Shown piece by piece: positions 27,972 to 35,906 of a stretch of 64,000 nucleotides of DNA. The stretch is from Thalassobacillus devorans. GTDB lineage: Bacteria; Bacillota; Bacilli; Bacillales; Halobacillaceae. Position numbers and translations under genes: made by a program. The notes beneath the pieces are model-generated. The model saw only the letters and a program-made list of their open reading frames with translations, was not told the origin of the DNA and did no database searches. Where the stretch lies: NCBI RefSeq assembly GCF_900176565.1, contig NZ_FXEH01000004.1, positions 1 through 64,000 of the forward strand. The letters run 5' to 3'. Every line of letters starts with the position of its first letter. Within the stretch, counting starts at the first letter, position 1.

Positions 27972-28835
27972 CTAAGCTGCTAATAGATGACCTCGGTATT
28001 GTGCCGGGGTCATTTTCTTTAACCCCCATTGATACCTCTCATTATTATATCTATCGATATAATTACCTACTTTCCTCTTCAACTCATCAAGTGTCTCACA
28101 CGATTTATGATCCACCATGTCTTTGAAGTGGCCAAAGAAAGACTCCATCGGGGCATTATCCCAACAGTTACCACGTCGCGACATTGATTGAAGGAGCCCC
28201 GTTTGTTTCACCTTCTCCTGAAACACAGGGTGTGTATAATGTACTCCCTGGTCTGAATGGAGGATGGCTTCGGGGTGAAACATTCCTACTGCTTCTTTCA
28301 ATTTATCAAGTGTACGATAGGCAATTTCCATCTCCAATGTCTTAGATATCACATAAGTAATAATCTCTTTTGTAGTGCTGTCTTTCACACACGATAAGTA
28401 AGCTTTTTGTCCCTTACCATAGTAGATATATGTGATGTCCGTAAGGAACACCTTACCAGGCTCCTTTTGGTCGAATTCCCGGTGAAGGTTATCACAGGTT
28501 CCGTGTTCTTGCGTGGCTTTCATCATATGCTTATAAGGGTTTGCTCGCCTGATCTTTGTCACTAAACGAAACTTTTTCATCAATCGTCTAATCTTTTTAT
28601 GATTCATAATGATGCCATAATTGTTTTCAAGGATCATTTTGATTTGAAGTGCTCCCACTTTTCCATCGTTTACGTGAAAGATTTCTATAAGCAGTTCCGC
28701 ATCTTTTTCATCGCTTTCTTCTTTAAGCTGCCTGTTTGTTTCGCCTTTTAACCAGGCATAATACCCACTTCGGCTTATACCAGCCAGCTGGCATAAATGG
28801 GAGACCATGTTTTTAAGCTTATACTTACGAAGCAA
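27972..28835 (-). CDS. IS3-family transposase OrfB (DDE integrase domain)
   Basis: The 287-aa frame has the HTH_21-like segment ISRSGYYAWLKGE near the start and an rve-type integrase core with the DDE residues in FLTDITYIYY, HSDQGVHYTHPVF and PMESFFGHFKDM. The frame is open upstream of the first ATG back to near the orfA end, so the natural product is probably an OrfAB fusion made by -1 frameshifting. Confidence 0.93.
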   Translation of the reverse strand: MLRKYKLKNMVSHLCQLAGISRSGYYAWLKGETNRQLKEESDEKDAELLIEIFHVNDGKVGALQIKMILENNYGIIMNHKKIRRLMKKFRLVTKIRRANPYKHMMKATQEHGTCDNLHREFDQKEPGKVFLTDITYIYYGKGQKAYLSCVKDSTTKEIITYVISKTLEMEIAYRTLDKLKEAVGMFHPEAILHSDQGVHYTHPVFQEKVKQTGLLQSMSRRGNCWDNAPMESFFGHFKDMVDHKSCETLDELKRKVGNYIDRYNNERYQWGLKKMTPAQYRGHLLAA

Positions 28836-28867
28836 CTGTTCGATAAGCTCATATATTTCGCAAGGGG

Positions 28868-29296
28868 CTAGTTTTGTTTCTTCTTCATCGCCTGCCTTTC
28901 CATCTCTTCGAGCTTTTTTAGGAATTCATTTTCTGCTTCTAAATATTTGATTCGAGCTTCTGCTTTTTTTAGTTTTTCTTCGACTGTAAGATGCTTGGAA
29001 GAAGGGCGACCAGTGCTTCCTTTACCCCGACGCTCATTTTCTAATCCTGCTTCCCCATACTTATCATAAGTACCACGCCATCGCTGGAGACACCGTTTGG
29101 GTTGTTCTTTTCCAATGACCGACAGGTCGAAACCATGTTCAAGAAATATTTCTGTAGGACTAGTCCCTTCTTTATATGCGTGGACAGCCAATTTTTTAAA
29201 TTCTGGGTGATACGTTATAGACCGATCAGACACTTTTAGCACATTTGGGTTGTTCTCCAATTGTTTTAATTCGAATGTTGAAAAGCTCCTCGCCAT
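28868..29296 (-). CDS. IS3-family transposase OrfA (helix-turn-helix)
   Basis: This 142-aa protein has an HTH region (STFELKQLENNP through GTSPTEIFLEHGFD) and a C-terminal coiled coil with leucine-zipper-like KLKKAEARIKYLEAENEFLKK spacing. Start ATG 29296 follows GGAGGG. It ends MKKKQN, encoded by an A-rich stretch (AAAAAG) suited to -1 slippage into orfB. Confidence 0.9.
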   Translation of the reverse strand: MARSFSTFELKQLENNPNVLKVSDRSITYHPEFKKLAVHAYKEGTSPTEIFLEHGFDLSVIGKEQPKRCLQRWRGTYDKYGEAGLENERRGKGSTGRPSSKHLTVEEKLKKAEARIKYLEAENEFLKKLEEMERQAMKKKQN

Positions 29297-29520
29297 GATA
29301 TATCCCTCCGATCCAATACTTTGTTTCATTATAAACGGGATATCTATTTAAACATAGAAAAACCCGAATAATGGACGCTTTTTATTAAATGTCCATTATT
29401 CGGGTTATAGTTCAATTTTTAATGATATGCGCTTAAATGTTCATAATAAAAGGGATGTTCTTTTTGCGTTAGTTAAAATGTTGAAAATTATGGAAATTTT
29501 ATAAACAGGAGGTAAATATT

Positions 29521-30204
29521 TTGGGTACTATTAGTATGGACTTACTGACAATGAAAGTCATCATTGGTTTTTTCACACTCTTTTTCATTGTCATCTTAAC
29601 AGGAAAAACAGCCATATATCAGCTAACACCATTTCACTTAGTTTTTGTGCTATTGCTTGGAGGGTTTTTAGAAAATACTATTTATGTAGACGATATCGGG
29701 ATTTTGTCTTTTTTATATGCTGTTGGTTTGTGGACATTGCTGATGTTGGGTGTAGAATTTCTTACTTTGAAAATAAAATCGACACGTTCTATATTGGTAG
29801 GGAAACCTGCAATAATCATTCGAGATGGTATCATTGACCGAAATATAGCGAAAAAAAACAAATTAGATATGAATCAAATATTAAGCTTACTTCGACAAAA
29901 TAATGTTTTCTCCGTACGTGAAGTCAAGTACGGCACACTCGAACCTAATGGTCAAATCAGTACACTGCTAAAATCTAAATATCAACAACCAGACAAGCAA
30001 GATCTCAACCTGCCAGAAAGCTTTGTAGATCTACCGATCAGCTTAATTATTGACGGTGAAGTTTTATGGGACAATTTAAGTGAGTGTGGATTTGATGAAG
30101 AGTGGCTAAATAATGAACTAACAGCTAATGGGTATAATGATAAAACTAAGATTTTCTATGCAGATTGGAGAAAAAGTGAGGGTATTCATATAAGTCCTAA
30201 ATAA
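29521..30204 (+). CDS. DUF421 (YetF/YcaP-type) membrane protein
   Basis: The 227-aa protein has three membrane helices within the first 90 residues and a soluble DUF421 domain with GKPAIIIRDGIIDRNIAKKNKL and QILSLLRQNNVFSVREVKYGTLEPNG, both family blocks. The start is a TTG at 29521 after AGGAGG. It is followed by a cardiolipin synthase gene; a YetF-cardiolipin synthase pair is, from memory, one of the operons in the Tn1546-like spore heat-resistance element of Bacillus. A spore inner membrane role is inferred. Confidence 0.85.
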   Translation: MGTISMDLLTMKVIIGFFTLFFIVILTGKTAIYQLTPFHLVFVLLLGGFLENTIYVDDIGILSFLYAVGLWTLLMLGVEFLTLKIKSTRSILVGKPAIIIRDGIIDRNIAKKNKLDMNQILSLLRQNNVFSVREVKYGTLEPNGQISTLLKSKYQQPDKQDLNLPESFVDLPISLIIDGEVLWDNLSECGFDEEWLNNELTANGYNDKTKIFYADWRKSEGIHISPK

Positions 30205-30333
30205 CAACTCTTCCTGCTTATTTTAAATCATTAAGATAAGCTTTTAACTAAATCAACGACAATTTACCAGTTCCTCCATGTATAAAACAGTCAAGGCTCG
30301 CAAATGTTATAAAAAAAGAGAGGAGAAATCCAA

Positions 30334-31803
30334 TTGCAGTGGATTCTTTGGTTATACCTTATAAATACAATAGTTATGTTAATTATAGCAGTCCGCGAAG
30401 TCCGCAGACCAGCTAAGGCTTTAAACTGGTTGGCGATTTGTCTTATTTTACCAATTGTTGGATTTGTATTCTATATTAGTACAGTAAATCCCAAACGTAT
30501 TCATAAAGAAAGGCTCTCATTTTCAAGTGATAACCCCTGTGAGCTGCATTCCTTTAGTCCATCAGCTTCACGCATTGCTTATGCATTACAGAAATTAAGT
30601 GTAAATGGGCTGCATAGTGCTAAAATCCAAGTACTTACAAACGGGATTGAAACTTACAAACACATTTTCGAGTCTCTAAAAAATGCCCAAAAAACGATCG
30701 ATCTTGAATATTACATTTACCGTGATGATCAAATTGGTAAGAGGATTACGGAATTATTAATCGAACGAGCAGAAGCTGGAGTGCAAGTTCGTTTTATAAG
30801 AGATGGCTGGGGAAGCAGGAAGTTTCCTCGCAGCGAAATCAAGCGCATGATGAATGTTGGCATTGAATGCCGAACAATTTTTCCTTTGCGCTTTCCTTGG
30901 ATAACGTCAAACTGGAATTATAGAGATCACTGTAAGATAATTACGATAGACAAAAAGGAAGCATTTACTGGTGGAATCAACATTGGATATGAGTATACGG
31001 GATTGAAGCCTGACGTAGGATTTTGGCGTGACACACATGTGCACATTTCAGGAGAAGCTTCAGCAGATTTACAGAGGATTTTTGACAGCCATTGGAACAT
31101 CGCTGAAGTGGAAAAGAGCAAAATCAGGGATACACAAACAGGAGGTACAAAGAACAAAATTTCCTCCGGCAAATCATTAGAGTGGACAACAGAAATGAGC
31201 ACAGAATTTCACATCAAGGAGATTGATACAGAATCGCCTACAAAAACCCAACAAGAAGTTTATGTGCATACCTTAGAAGGAAATCCGGGTATTCCAACTC
31301 CCGTTATCCGAGAAGCTTATTTCATTTGTATAACCCAAGCAGTCAAAACTATTGACATCACTACTCCTTATTTTATACCTGATGAGGATATTATTATGGC
31401 GATAAAAACGGCGGCGTTACGAGGTGTACGTGTTAGGTTATTAGTTCCACAACGTGTAGACCAAATAGTAGTAGGAACTGCAAGCCGTACCTACTATGGA
31501 GAACTATTAGAAGCAGGCGTAAATATTTTCTTATACGAAAAAGGAATGCTGCATGCGAAGCAAATGGTCATTGACGGAGAGATAGTTGAAATAGGGGCTG
31601 CCAACTATGATATGAGAAGTTTCCGTTTAAATTATGAGACATGTCAATTTTATTATAGTAAAGACGTGGCTAAGAAACTCACAGTGCAATTCGAACGTGA
31701 TCTATCAGAGTCTAAAGAGTTAACTATAGAAGATGTGAAACAGCGTTCTTTTTCCAAGCGCTTAGTGGAACAAAGCGCTCGCCTTTTGTCTCCGTTGTTA
31801 TAG
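30334..31803 (+). CDS. cls: Cardiolipin synthase (phospholipase D family)
   Basis: Cardiolipin synthase joins two phosphatidylglycerols to form cardiolipin and glycerol at the membrane. The 489-aa protein has two N-terminal membrane helices (about residues 2-18 and 30-47) and two HKD motifs: HCKIITIDKKEAFTGG at about 199-214 and HAKQMVIDGEIVEIGAANYD at about 405-424. Start is TTG 30334 after GAGGAG. It lies 129 nt after the DUF421 gene, possibly one operon. A cardiolipin-rich inner membrane would suit a role in spore resistance, but that is inference. Confidence 0.9.
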   Translation: MQWILWLYLINTIVMLIIAVREVRRPAKALNWLAICLILPIVGFVFYISTVNPKRIHKERLSFSSDNPCELHSFSPSASRIAYALQKLSVNGLHSAKIQVLTNGIETYKHIFESLKNAQKTIDLEYYIYRDDQIGKRITELLIERAEAGVQVRFIRDGWGSRKFPRSEIKRMMNVGIECRTIFPLRFPWITSNWNYRDHCKIITIDKKEAFTGGINIGYEYTGLKPDVGFWRDTHVHISGEASADLQRIFDSHWNIAEVEKSKIRDTQTGGTKNKISSGKSLEWTTEMSTEFHIKEIDTESPTKTQQEVYVHTLEGNPGIPTPVIREAYFICITQAVKTIDITTPYFIPDEDIIMAIKTAALRGVRVRLLVPQRVDQIVVGTASRTYYGELLEAGVNIFLYEKGMLHAKQMVIDGEIVEIGAANYDMRSFRLNYETCQFYYSKDVAKKLTVQFERDLSESKELTIEDVKQRSFSKRLVEQSARLLSPLL

Positions 31804-32340
31804 GATGTAAAAAATGTAGTCGAACTTTTTATATGCTTTTTTATATAACCTACTTCTTCTCTAGAGACGGTATAAAAGAGAGCGTAAGAACTTGGCGATC
31901 CCATATAGGGTACCGAGGATTCTGCTAATTATATAAGCTATTCTTTTGATAGATAGTAATTGGATTACGGATTCAATAACGTTAATACCTATTGCGTACC
32001 TTCGAAATCGAGGAAGAGTGGTTAAGTTGAAATATATAGATGCAATATATCGCTTGCATAGTCTTATTAAAAGTGTAAACCCTCTTTCACATTAAGAGGA
32101 GTTTATACTTTTTTATGTATTTTGATACTCAGTTAAATTGATATCTTCATCCGAGCTTTTTCGGTGACTGGACTTTGAATGGATACCGTTCATAAAACAT
32201 TAATATTTATTATTATTGATAAACTGGCTTTCATAAGAAAAACGGATAAGGTGTTATATCATGAAATAAATAGGAAGTTATGATCCTTTTCCCCTTGTGC
32301 AAAATAACTATGGTAATAACGAAATGAAGGAGCGAGGGAA
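31804..32340 (+). other. Gene-free stretch with one terminator
   Basis: No convincing coding region is visible on either strand. It holds a terminator at 32070-32115. A TGAATG / CATTAATA pair near 32174-32205, 16 bases apart, weakly resembles a forespore sigma-G promoter for the downstream DUF1657 gene. Confidence 0.5.
32070..32115 (+). terminator. Intrinsic terminator
   Basis: AAGTGTAAACCCTCTT and AAGAGGAGTTTATACTT pair around a 7-nt loop and are followed by a T run. It may close the DUF421-cardiolipin synthase unit, though 270 nt beyond its stop. Confidence 0.7.
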
Positions 32341-32544
32341 ATGACAGTAATAAATGACGTGAAGACAACATTAGCTGGTCTAAAAAGTGCCCAGGCAAGT
32401 TTCCAAACGTTTGCGCTGGGGACAGAGAACCAACAAGCTAAACAGCTCTATGAACAGTCTGCAAAAGACACACAAGAATTAATTACTAATTTAGAAGCCC
32501 GTGTGACTCAAATTGAACAAGAAGAACCACAATACAAACAATAA
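32341..32544 (+). CDS. DUF1657 protein, copy 1
   Basis: This 67-aa helical protein has the DUF1657 pattern: TVINDVKTTLAGLKSAQASF, FALGTENQQAKQLYEQ, and a C-terminal QIEQEEPQYKQ. It begins at ATG 32341 after GAAGGAGCG. DUF1657 genes occur in spoVA-type operons, including spoVA2mob. A GGTTAGC hairpin (32559-32580) and a lipoprotein gene follow, the same arrangement as at 33100-33826, so the pair has been duplicated. Confidence 0.88.
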   Translation: MTVINDVKTTLAGLKSAQASFQTFALGTENQQAKQLYEQSAKDTQELITNLEARVTQIEQEEPQYKQ

Positions 32545-32558
32545 TGGTGAACGGAAGA

Positions 32559-32580
32559 GGTTAGCTCATTATTGCTGACC
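32559..32580 (+). terminator. Hairpin between DUF1657 and lipoprotein, copy 1
   Basis: GGTTAGC and GCTGACC can pair, followed by TTTTCC. The same hairpin recurs at 33321-33339 and, inverted, at 39005-39026, always between a DUF1657 gene and a YhcN/YlaJ-like lipoprotein gene. It could attenuate transcription into the lipoprotein gene. Confidence 0.5.
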
Positions 32581-32622
32581 TTTTCCTTTGTTACCCGCAT
32601 GACCAAGGGTGGTGAACTAGAT

Positions 32623-32820
32623 ATGAAAAGGTTTTTAACCGTAATGCTTACAATAGTGATACTGGCTGCTGGCTGTCAGACGGGGAATGAAGCAAAAAAC
32701 AAGGATGAATCTTCGCAGACTGTCCAACTTTCTACTAATAAACAACCGGCCGATCAAACCCCCTCCTCGATCGGCAGTCTAGGGGCGAACCACGAACCGG
32801 CCGGCGTATGCCGCGCATAA
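32623..32820 (+). pseudogene. YhcN/YlaJ-like spore lipoprotein, copy 1, truncated
   Basis: The frame begins at ATG 32623 with a lipoprotein signal (MKRFLTVMLTIVILAAGCQ, lipobox Ala-Ala-Gly-Cys) and about 25 further residues akin to the intact copy at 33380. From about 32760 the sequence becomes unrelated, and the frame ends at 32820. The foreign part is GC-richer and encodes, on the other strand, an M23-peptidase-like fragment. Confidence 0.8.
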
Positions 32821-32945
32821 ATGGGAGTGACCCGATTGATGCAGCCGAAATCCATGCCTTGATGGATCTCCATCGCCCCGTCAAAGAGGTCATTCTGCAT
32901 CCCATACGGAGAACTGGTTTCAAGCGCGCCGGCAATCGGTGGATT
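32766..32945 (-). pseudogene. Fragment of an M23-family (LytM-type) peptidase
   Basis: Read on the minus strand from 32945, a 60-residue open stretch without start codon contains SSPYGMQNDLFDGAMEIHQG, MDFG and TPIYARH. This is the pattern of the M23 zinc peptidase domain, where SPYG-x(n)-HQGIDF-x(n)-TPIYA includes the first zinc histidine. Both ends are cut. It lies inside the lipoprotein remnant and looks like a patch of transferred DNA. Confidence 0.5.
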
Positions 32946-33099
32946 TCATTCACATCCTCGAGCCACGATTTGCTTATTGTATGGTTTGGTTTCCTCACGC
33001 TTCATACAAGTATCCATCATAATAATGAAAAATTTGGTAAACATATAATCAAGGATGAGGTAAAAAATAACTATTGTAAAAAAGAAAGGAGCGATGGAT

Positions 33100-33306
33100 A
33101 TGACTGTCATCAGCGATGTGAAACAAACAGTCGCGGGGTTGAAAAGTGCCCAGGCAAACTTTGAAACCTTTGCCCTTGGTACAGAAAATCAACAAGCCAA
33201 GCAACTGTATCAGCAGGCTGCCGAGCAGACACAGGCGATCATCGACAGCGTAGATCCGCGTGTAACTGAAATCGAGCAGGAAGAACCTCAATATAAACAG
33301 CAATAG
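33100..33306 (+). CDS. DUF1657 protein, copy 2
   Basis: The 68-aa product is nearly the twin of copy 1: TVISDVKQTVAGLKSAQANF, FALGTENQQAKQLYQQ, EIEQEEPQYKQQ. The ATG at 33100 lies eight bases after AAGGAG; one six bases upstream is too close. It leads the intact lipoprotein-spoVA run and probably heads that operon. Confidence 0.9.
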   Translation: MTVISDVKQTVAGLKSAQANFETFALGTENQQAKQLYQQAAEQTQAIIDSVDPRVTEIEQEEPQYKQQ

Positions 33307-33320
33307 GCAAGGATGAATAA

Positions 33321-33339
33321 GGTTAGCGTACTGCTAACC
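33321..33339 (+). terminator. Hairpin between DUF1657 and lipoprotein, copy 2
   Basis: A perfect 7-bp stem GGTTAGC / GCTAACC with a 5-nt loop, followed by TTATTC. It is the best-preserved of three copies and may be a partial terminator or an mRNA-stabilising hairpin. Confidence 0.5.
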
Positions 33340-33379
33340 TTATTCTGCCATGAACCGCTGTAAAGGTGGTGGAAGGACT

Positions 33380-33826
33380 TTGAATAAATTACTGACTTGT
33401 TTACTTATGCTCGTATTCGTTATGGGATGTCAGGCTGGTGGCAATGAGGAAACAAAAGATTTGAACCAGCCATTAAAAATTTCGAATGAAAATGGGCTTG
33501 ATCAGTCTGTTTCCGAGCAGGCTGAGCGGTCACTGCGCAGAAAAAACAATTTAACTGATGTTCAGGCAGTCAATGATGATAAACAGTTGTTGATTGCTGC
33601 GCAAGTTCCCCATAATGAACGTTTTCATCTGAAAAAGATTGAGAAGGAATTGACCAGCCAAGCGGAAAAGAAGTTTCCTGATTATAAGGTCACCCTCTCA
33701 CTTGATAAAAAAATACATCTAGAAGTAATGCGGCTGAAAAGGCTAATGGCCGAAGGAAAAATAGATAAGAAGAAACTATCCAAAGAGCTAGATGGACTGA
33801 TCAAGCTTTCTCAAGAAAAAACATAA
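33380..33826 (+). CDS. YhcN/YlaJ-like sporulation lipoprotein, copy 2 (intact)
   Basis: The 148-aa product begins at TTG 33380 after GTGGAAGG, with a lipoprotein signal ending at the lipobox Val-Met-Gly-Cys (about residues 14-17). The mature part has NDDKQLLIAAQVPHNERFHLKKIEKEL and YKVTLSLDKKI, characteristic of the Spore_YhcN_YlaJ family, and a charged helical tail. It sits between DUF1657 and spoVAC, as in spoVA2mob operons. It is predicted to be anchored to a spore membrane. Confidence 0.85.
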   Translation: MNKLLTCLLMLVFVMGCQAGGNEETKDLNQPLKISNENGLDQSVSEQAERSLRRKNNLTDVQAVNDDKQLLIAAQVPHNERFHLKKIEKELTSQAEKKFPDYKVTLSLDKKIHLEVMRLKRLMAEGKIDKKKLSKELDGLIKLSQEKT

Positions 33827-33839
33827 AGTAGGTGGCGCC

Positions 33840-34318
33840 ATGGCTAATAATAGGAAAAAAAATCTGACTCCAGTCCAACAGGAATATCAACAGTTTCAAT
33901 CCGAGCGTGAAGTGAAAAGGCGGTCGTAAAAAACTGTATTAAGGCTTTCTTCGTCGGCGGGTTAATCTGTTTGATCGGACAGTTCATCCAAACTTTTTTT
34001 ATCTATAACTATAACTTCACCGAGCAGACTGCCGGAAACCCTACCGTTGCCGTCATGATATTCATCGCAATGTTGTTGACAGGATTCGGAGTATATGACC
34101 GTCTTGCTCAATTCGCGGGGGCAGGTTCTGCCGTTCCTGTAACAGGCTTTGGCAATGCGATCATTTCTGCTGCGATTGAACACAGGAGTGAAGGCTTCAT
34201 ACTGGGAGTAGGAGGCAACATGTTCAAGTTAGCAGGATCGGTCATCATGTCAGGGGTATTCGCTGCGTTTATCGTTGGCTTGATCAAAACCTTATTGATC
34301 CAGTGGGGGGCTTTGTGA
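33840..34318 (+). pseudogene. spoVAC: SpoVAC stage V sporulation protein, frameshifted
   Basis: SpoVAC is a mechanosensitive-type membrane protein of the dipicolinic acid channel in the spore inner membrane. ATG 33840 gives MANNRKKNLTPVQQEYQQF, the normal SpoVAC N terminus, but the frame stops at TAA 33927. The rest (CIKAFFVGGLICLIGQ onward through AQFAGAGSAVPVTGFGNAI) follows in another frame. One missing base near 33921-33922, within what should be Lys-Arg-Pro-Val-Val, explains it. With that base the protein would be 159 aa and intact. A shorter product from a TTG near 33971 would lack the first helix. It overlaps spoVAD by ATGA-like coupling. Confidence 0.85.
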
Positions 34319-35322
34319 TGCGCACTTGGGAATTTGAACAGCAGCCAGTCATTGTTTCCACGGGTACGGTTGGCGGTCCTTTTGAAGCGAATGGTCGGCT
34401 GGCCGATGATTTTGATACTTTGCATGGTGACCTGTGGCTGAATGAAGATACCTATGAAAAAGCGCACAAAGTGCTTTTTGAGGAAGCATCACTTAGAGCG
34501 ACAGAAAAGGCCGGACTCACAAAAGAACAGGTGGACTTTTTTATTGGTGGTGACTTGATCAATCAGATCACCCCGACAAGCTTTACTGCCAAAACAATCG
34601 GGGCTGGTTATTTTGGTTTGTTCGGTGCCTGTTCCACTTCCATGGAAGGGCTGGCACTAAGTGCTTTTATCATCAATAACGGCGGCGCGAAGTGCATAGT
34701 GACAGGTTCAGCCAGCCATAATGCCGCTGTTGAAAAACAATTTCGTTATCCGACAGAGTACGGGGCACAGAACCCCCCGACTTCCCAGTGGACGGTAACA
34801 GGTGCAGGCGCGTCAGTCGTAATGGCTCAGGGTGAAGGGCCCGTTGTCACTTCGGCTACTATAGGAAAGGTCGTCGATATGGGACTTACGGATCCGATGA
34901 ATATGGGAGGAGCGATGGCACCTGCGGCTGTCGATACAATTGAAACCCATTTTCGTGACCGGAACATTGATGCTTCCCATTATGATTTGATCGCTACAGG
35001 CGACCTTGGCCACATCGGCCGGGAAGTAGCCTTTGATTTGATGAAAAAACATGGAACCGATATACCGGAAGAAAAATTCCAGGATTGCGGCCTGATGATC
35101 TACCGGGAAGACCAGCCGGTACTGGCGGGGGCCAGTGGGGCAGGATGTTCCGCTGTTGTCACCTATGGTCATCTATTGAACCGGATGAAAAAAGGGGAAT
35201 TGAGGCGGATATTAGTAGTAGCAACCGGTGCCTTATTATCTCCCTTGACTTTTCAACAAGGGGAAACCATTCCATGTATCGCCCATGCAGTTTCGATTGA
35301 ATATGGGGGTGGGAGCCTATGA
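34318..35322 (+). CDS. spoVAD: Stage V sporulation protein SpoVAD
   Basis: SpoVAD is a thiolase-fold protein on the spore inner membrane that binds dipicolinic acid for uptake into and release from the core. The 334-aa product shows [15 protein letters not shown] at about residues 102-116, [26 protein letters not shown] block (in part), and [12 protein letters not shown]. The ATG at 34318 overlaps the spoVAC stop, as in all spoVA operons. It ends overlapping spoVAEb. Length is normal. Confidence 0.95.
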   Translation: MRTWEFEQQPVIVSTGTVGGPFEANGRLADDFDTLHGDLWLNEDTYEKAHKVLFEEASLRATEKAGLTKEQVDFFIGGDLINQITPTSFTAKTIGAGYFGLFGACSTSMEGLALSAFIINNGGAKCIVTGSASHNAAVEKQFRYPTEYGAQNPPTSQWTVTGAGASVVMAQGEGPVVTSATIGKVVDMGLTDPMNMGGAMAPAAVDTIETHFRDRNIDASHYDLIATGDLGHIGREVAFDLMKKHGTDIPEEKFQDCGLMIYREDQPVLAGASGAGCSAVVTYGHLLNRMKKGELRRILVVATGALLSPLTFQQGETIPCIAHAVSIEYGGGSL

Positions 35323-35669
35323 TTTTTTTCTGGGCGTTTGTAGTTGGAGGAATCATCTGTGTGATCGGTCAAATCATGTTTGATGTTTTCAAATTGACCC
35401 CTGCCCATACCTTAAGTGCGTTAGTAGTGGCAGGAGCTGTTTTGGATGGATTTGGATTGTACGAACCATTAATCGATTTTGCAGGCGCTGGGGCGACCAT
35501 CCCAATCACAAGTTTTGGAAACGCCCTTGTCCACGGAGCGATGGAAGAAGCACAAAAACACGGACTTGTCGGGGTAGTGACCGGAATGTTTGAAGTTACG
35601 AGTGCAGGTATTTCAGCTGCCATCATTTTCGGGACTCTTGCTGCCCTCATTTTCAAGCCAAAAGGATAA
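35319..35669 (+). CDS. spoVAE: Stage V sporulation protein SpoVAEb
   Basis: SpoVAEb is a small membrane protein, paralogous to SpoVAC, of the dipicolinic acid channel. The 116-aa protein has three to four helices and the shared SpoVAC/SpoVAE motif [21 protein letters not shown] at about residues 53-73 (in two blocks). The ATG overlaps the spoVAD stop by ATGA, so the genes are coupled. It is followed by DUF1657. Confidence 0.92.
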   Translation: MIFFWAFVVGGIICVIGQIMFDVFKLTPAHTLSALVVAGAVLDGFGLYEPLIDFAGAGATIPITSFGNALVHGAMEEAQKHGLVGVVTGMFEVTSAGISAAIIFGTLAALIFKPKG

Positions 35670-35681
35670 GGAGTAGCAGAT

Positions 35682-35888
35682 ATGACAGTTGGTGCGGATA
35701 TCAAACAGTGTCTTGCCACAATCAAAAGTATCGAAGCGGGTTTATCTTCGCTGGCCATTAACACAAACGCGGAGGATGAACAGCAACTCTATCATGAACA
35801 AATGATGGTCATCGAAGAAATAAAACAGGATTTAATGAAACGGATTGGAGAAGTAGAACGAGAAGAAGAGCAGTATAAGGGTTTTTAA
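35682..35888 (+). CDS. DUF1657 protein, divergent copy
   Basis: The 68-aa helical protein has the DUF1657 frame (DIKQCLATIKSIEAGLSSL near the start, EVEREEEQYKGF at the end) but lacks the TENQQAKQLY block of copies 1 and 2. It lies 12 nt after spoVAEb and 18 nt before the DUF421-DUF1657 fusion, which is the gene order of the spoVA2mob operon. Confidence 0.85.
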   Translation: MTVGADIKQCLATIKSIEAGLSSLAINTNAEDEQQLYHEQMMVIEEIKQDLMKRIGEVEREEEQYKGF

Positions 35889-35906
35889 CCCAAGGAGTGA
35901 TGTAAA

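Larger units (their letters stand above)
27951..29395 (-). mobile_element. IS3-family insertion sequence (about 1.45 kb)
   Basis: Imperfect inverted repeats TGGACA-x-TT-x-ATAAAAA bound the element at 27951 and, reversed, at 29395. Inside are orfA and orfB on the minus strand with normal IS3 layout. A perfect 16-bp inverted repeat (AACCCGAATAATGGAC and its complement) surrounds the right end, 29362-29406. No matching direct target repeat is visible at the two ends, and the gene interrupted on the left does not resume on the right, so the site has been rearranged after insertion. Confidence 0.85.

Noticed and set aside
33000..33095. CATAATA and CATATAAT strings as sigma-G promoters for the spoVA operon
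   Set aside because: The -10-like strings are present but I found no -35 partner at correct spacing, so I do not call a promoter here.
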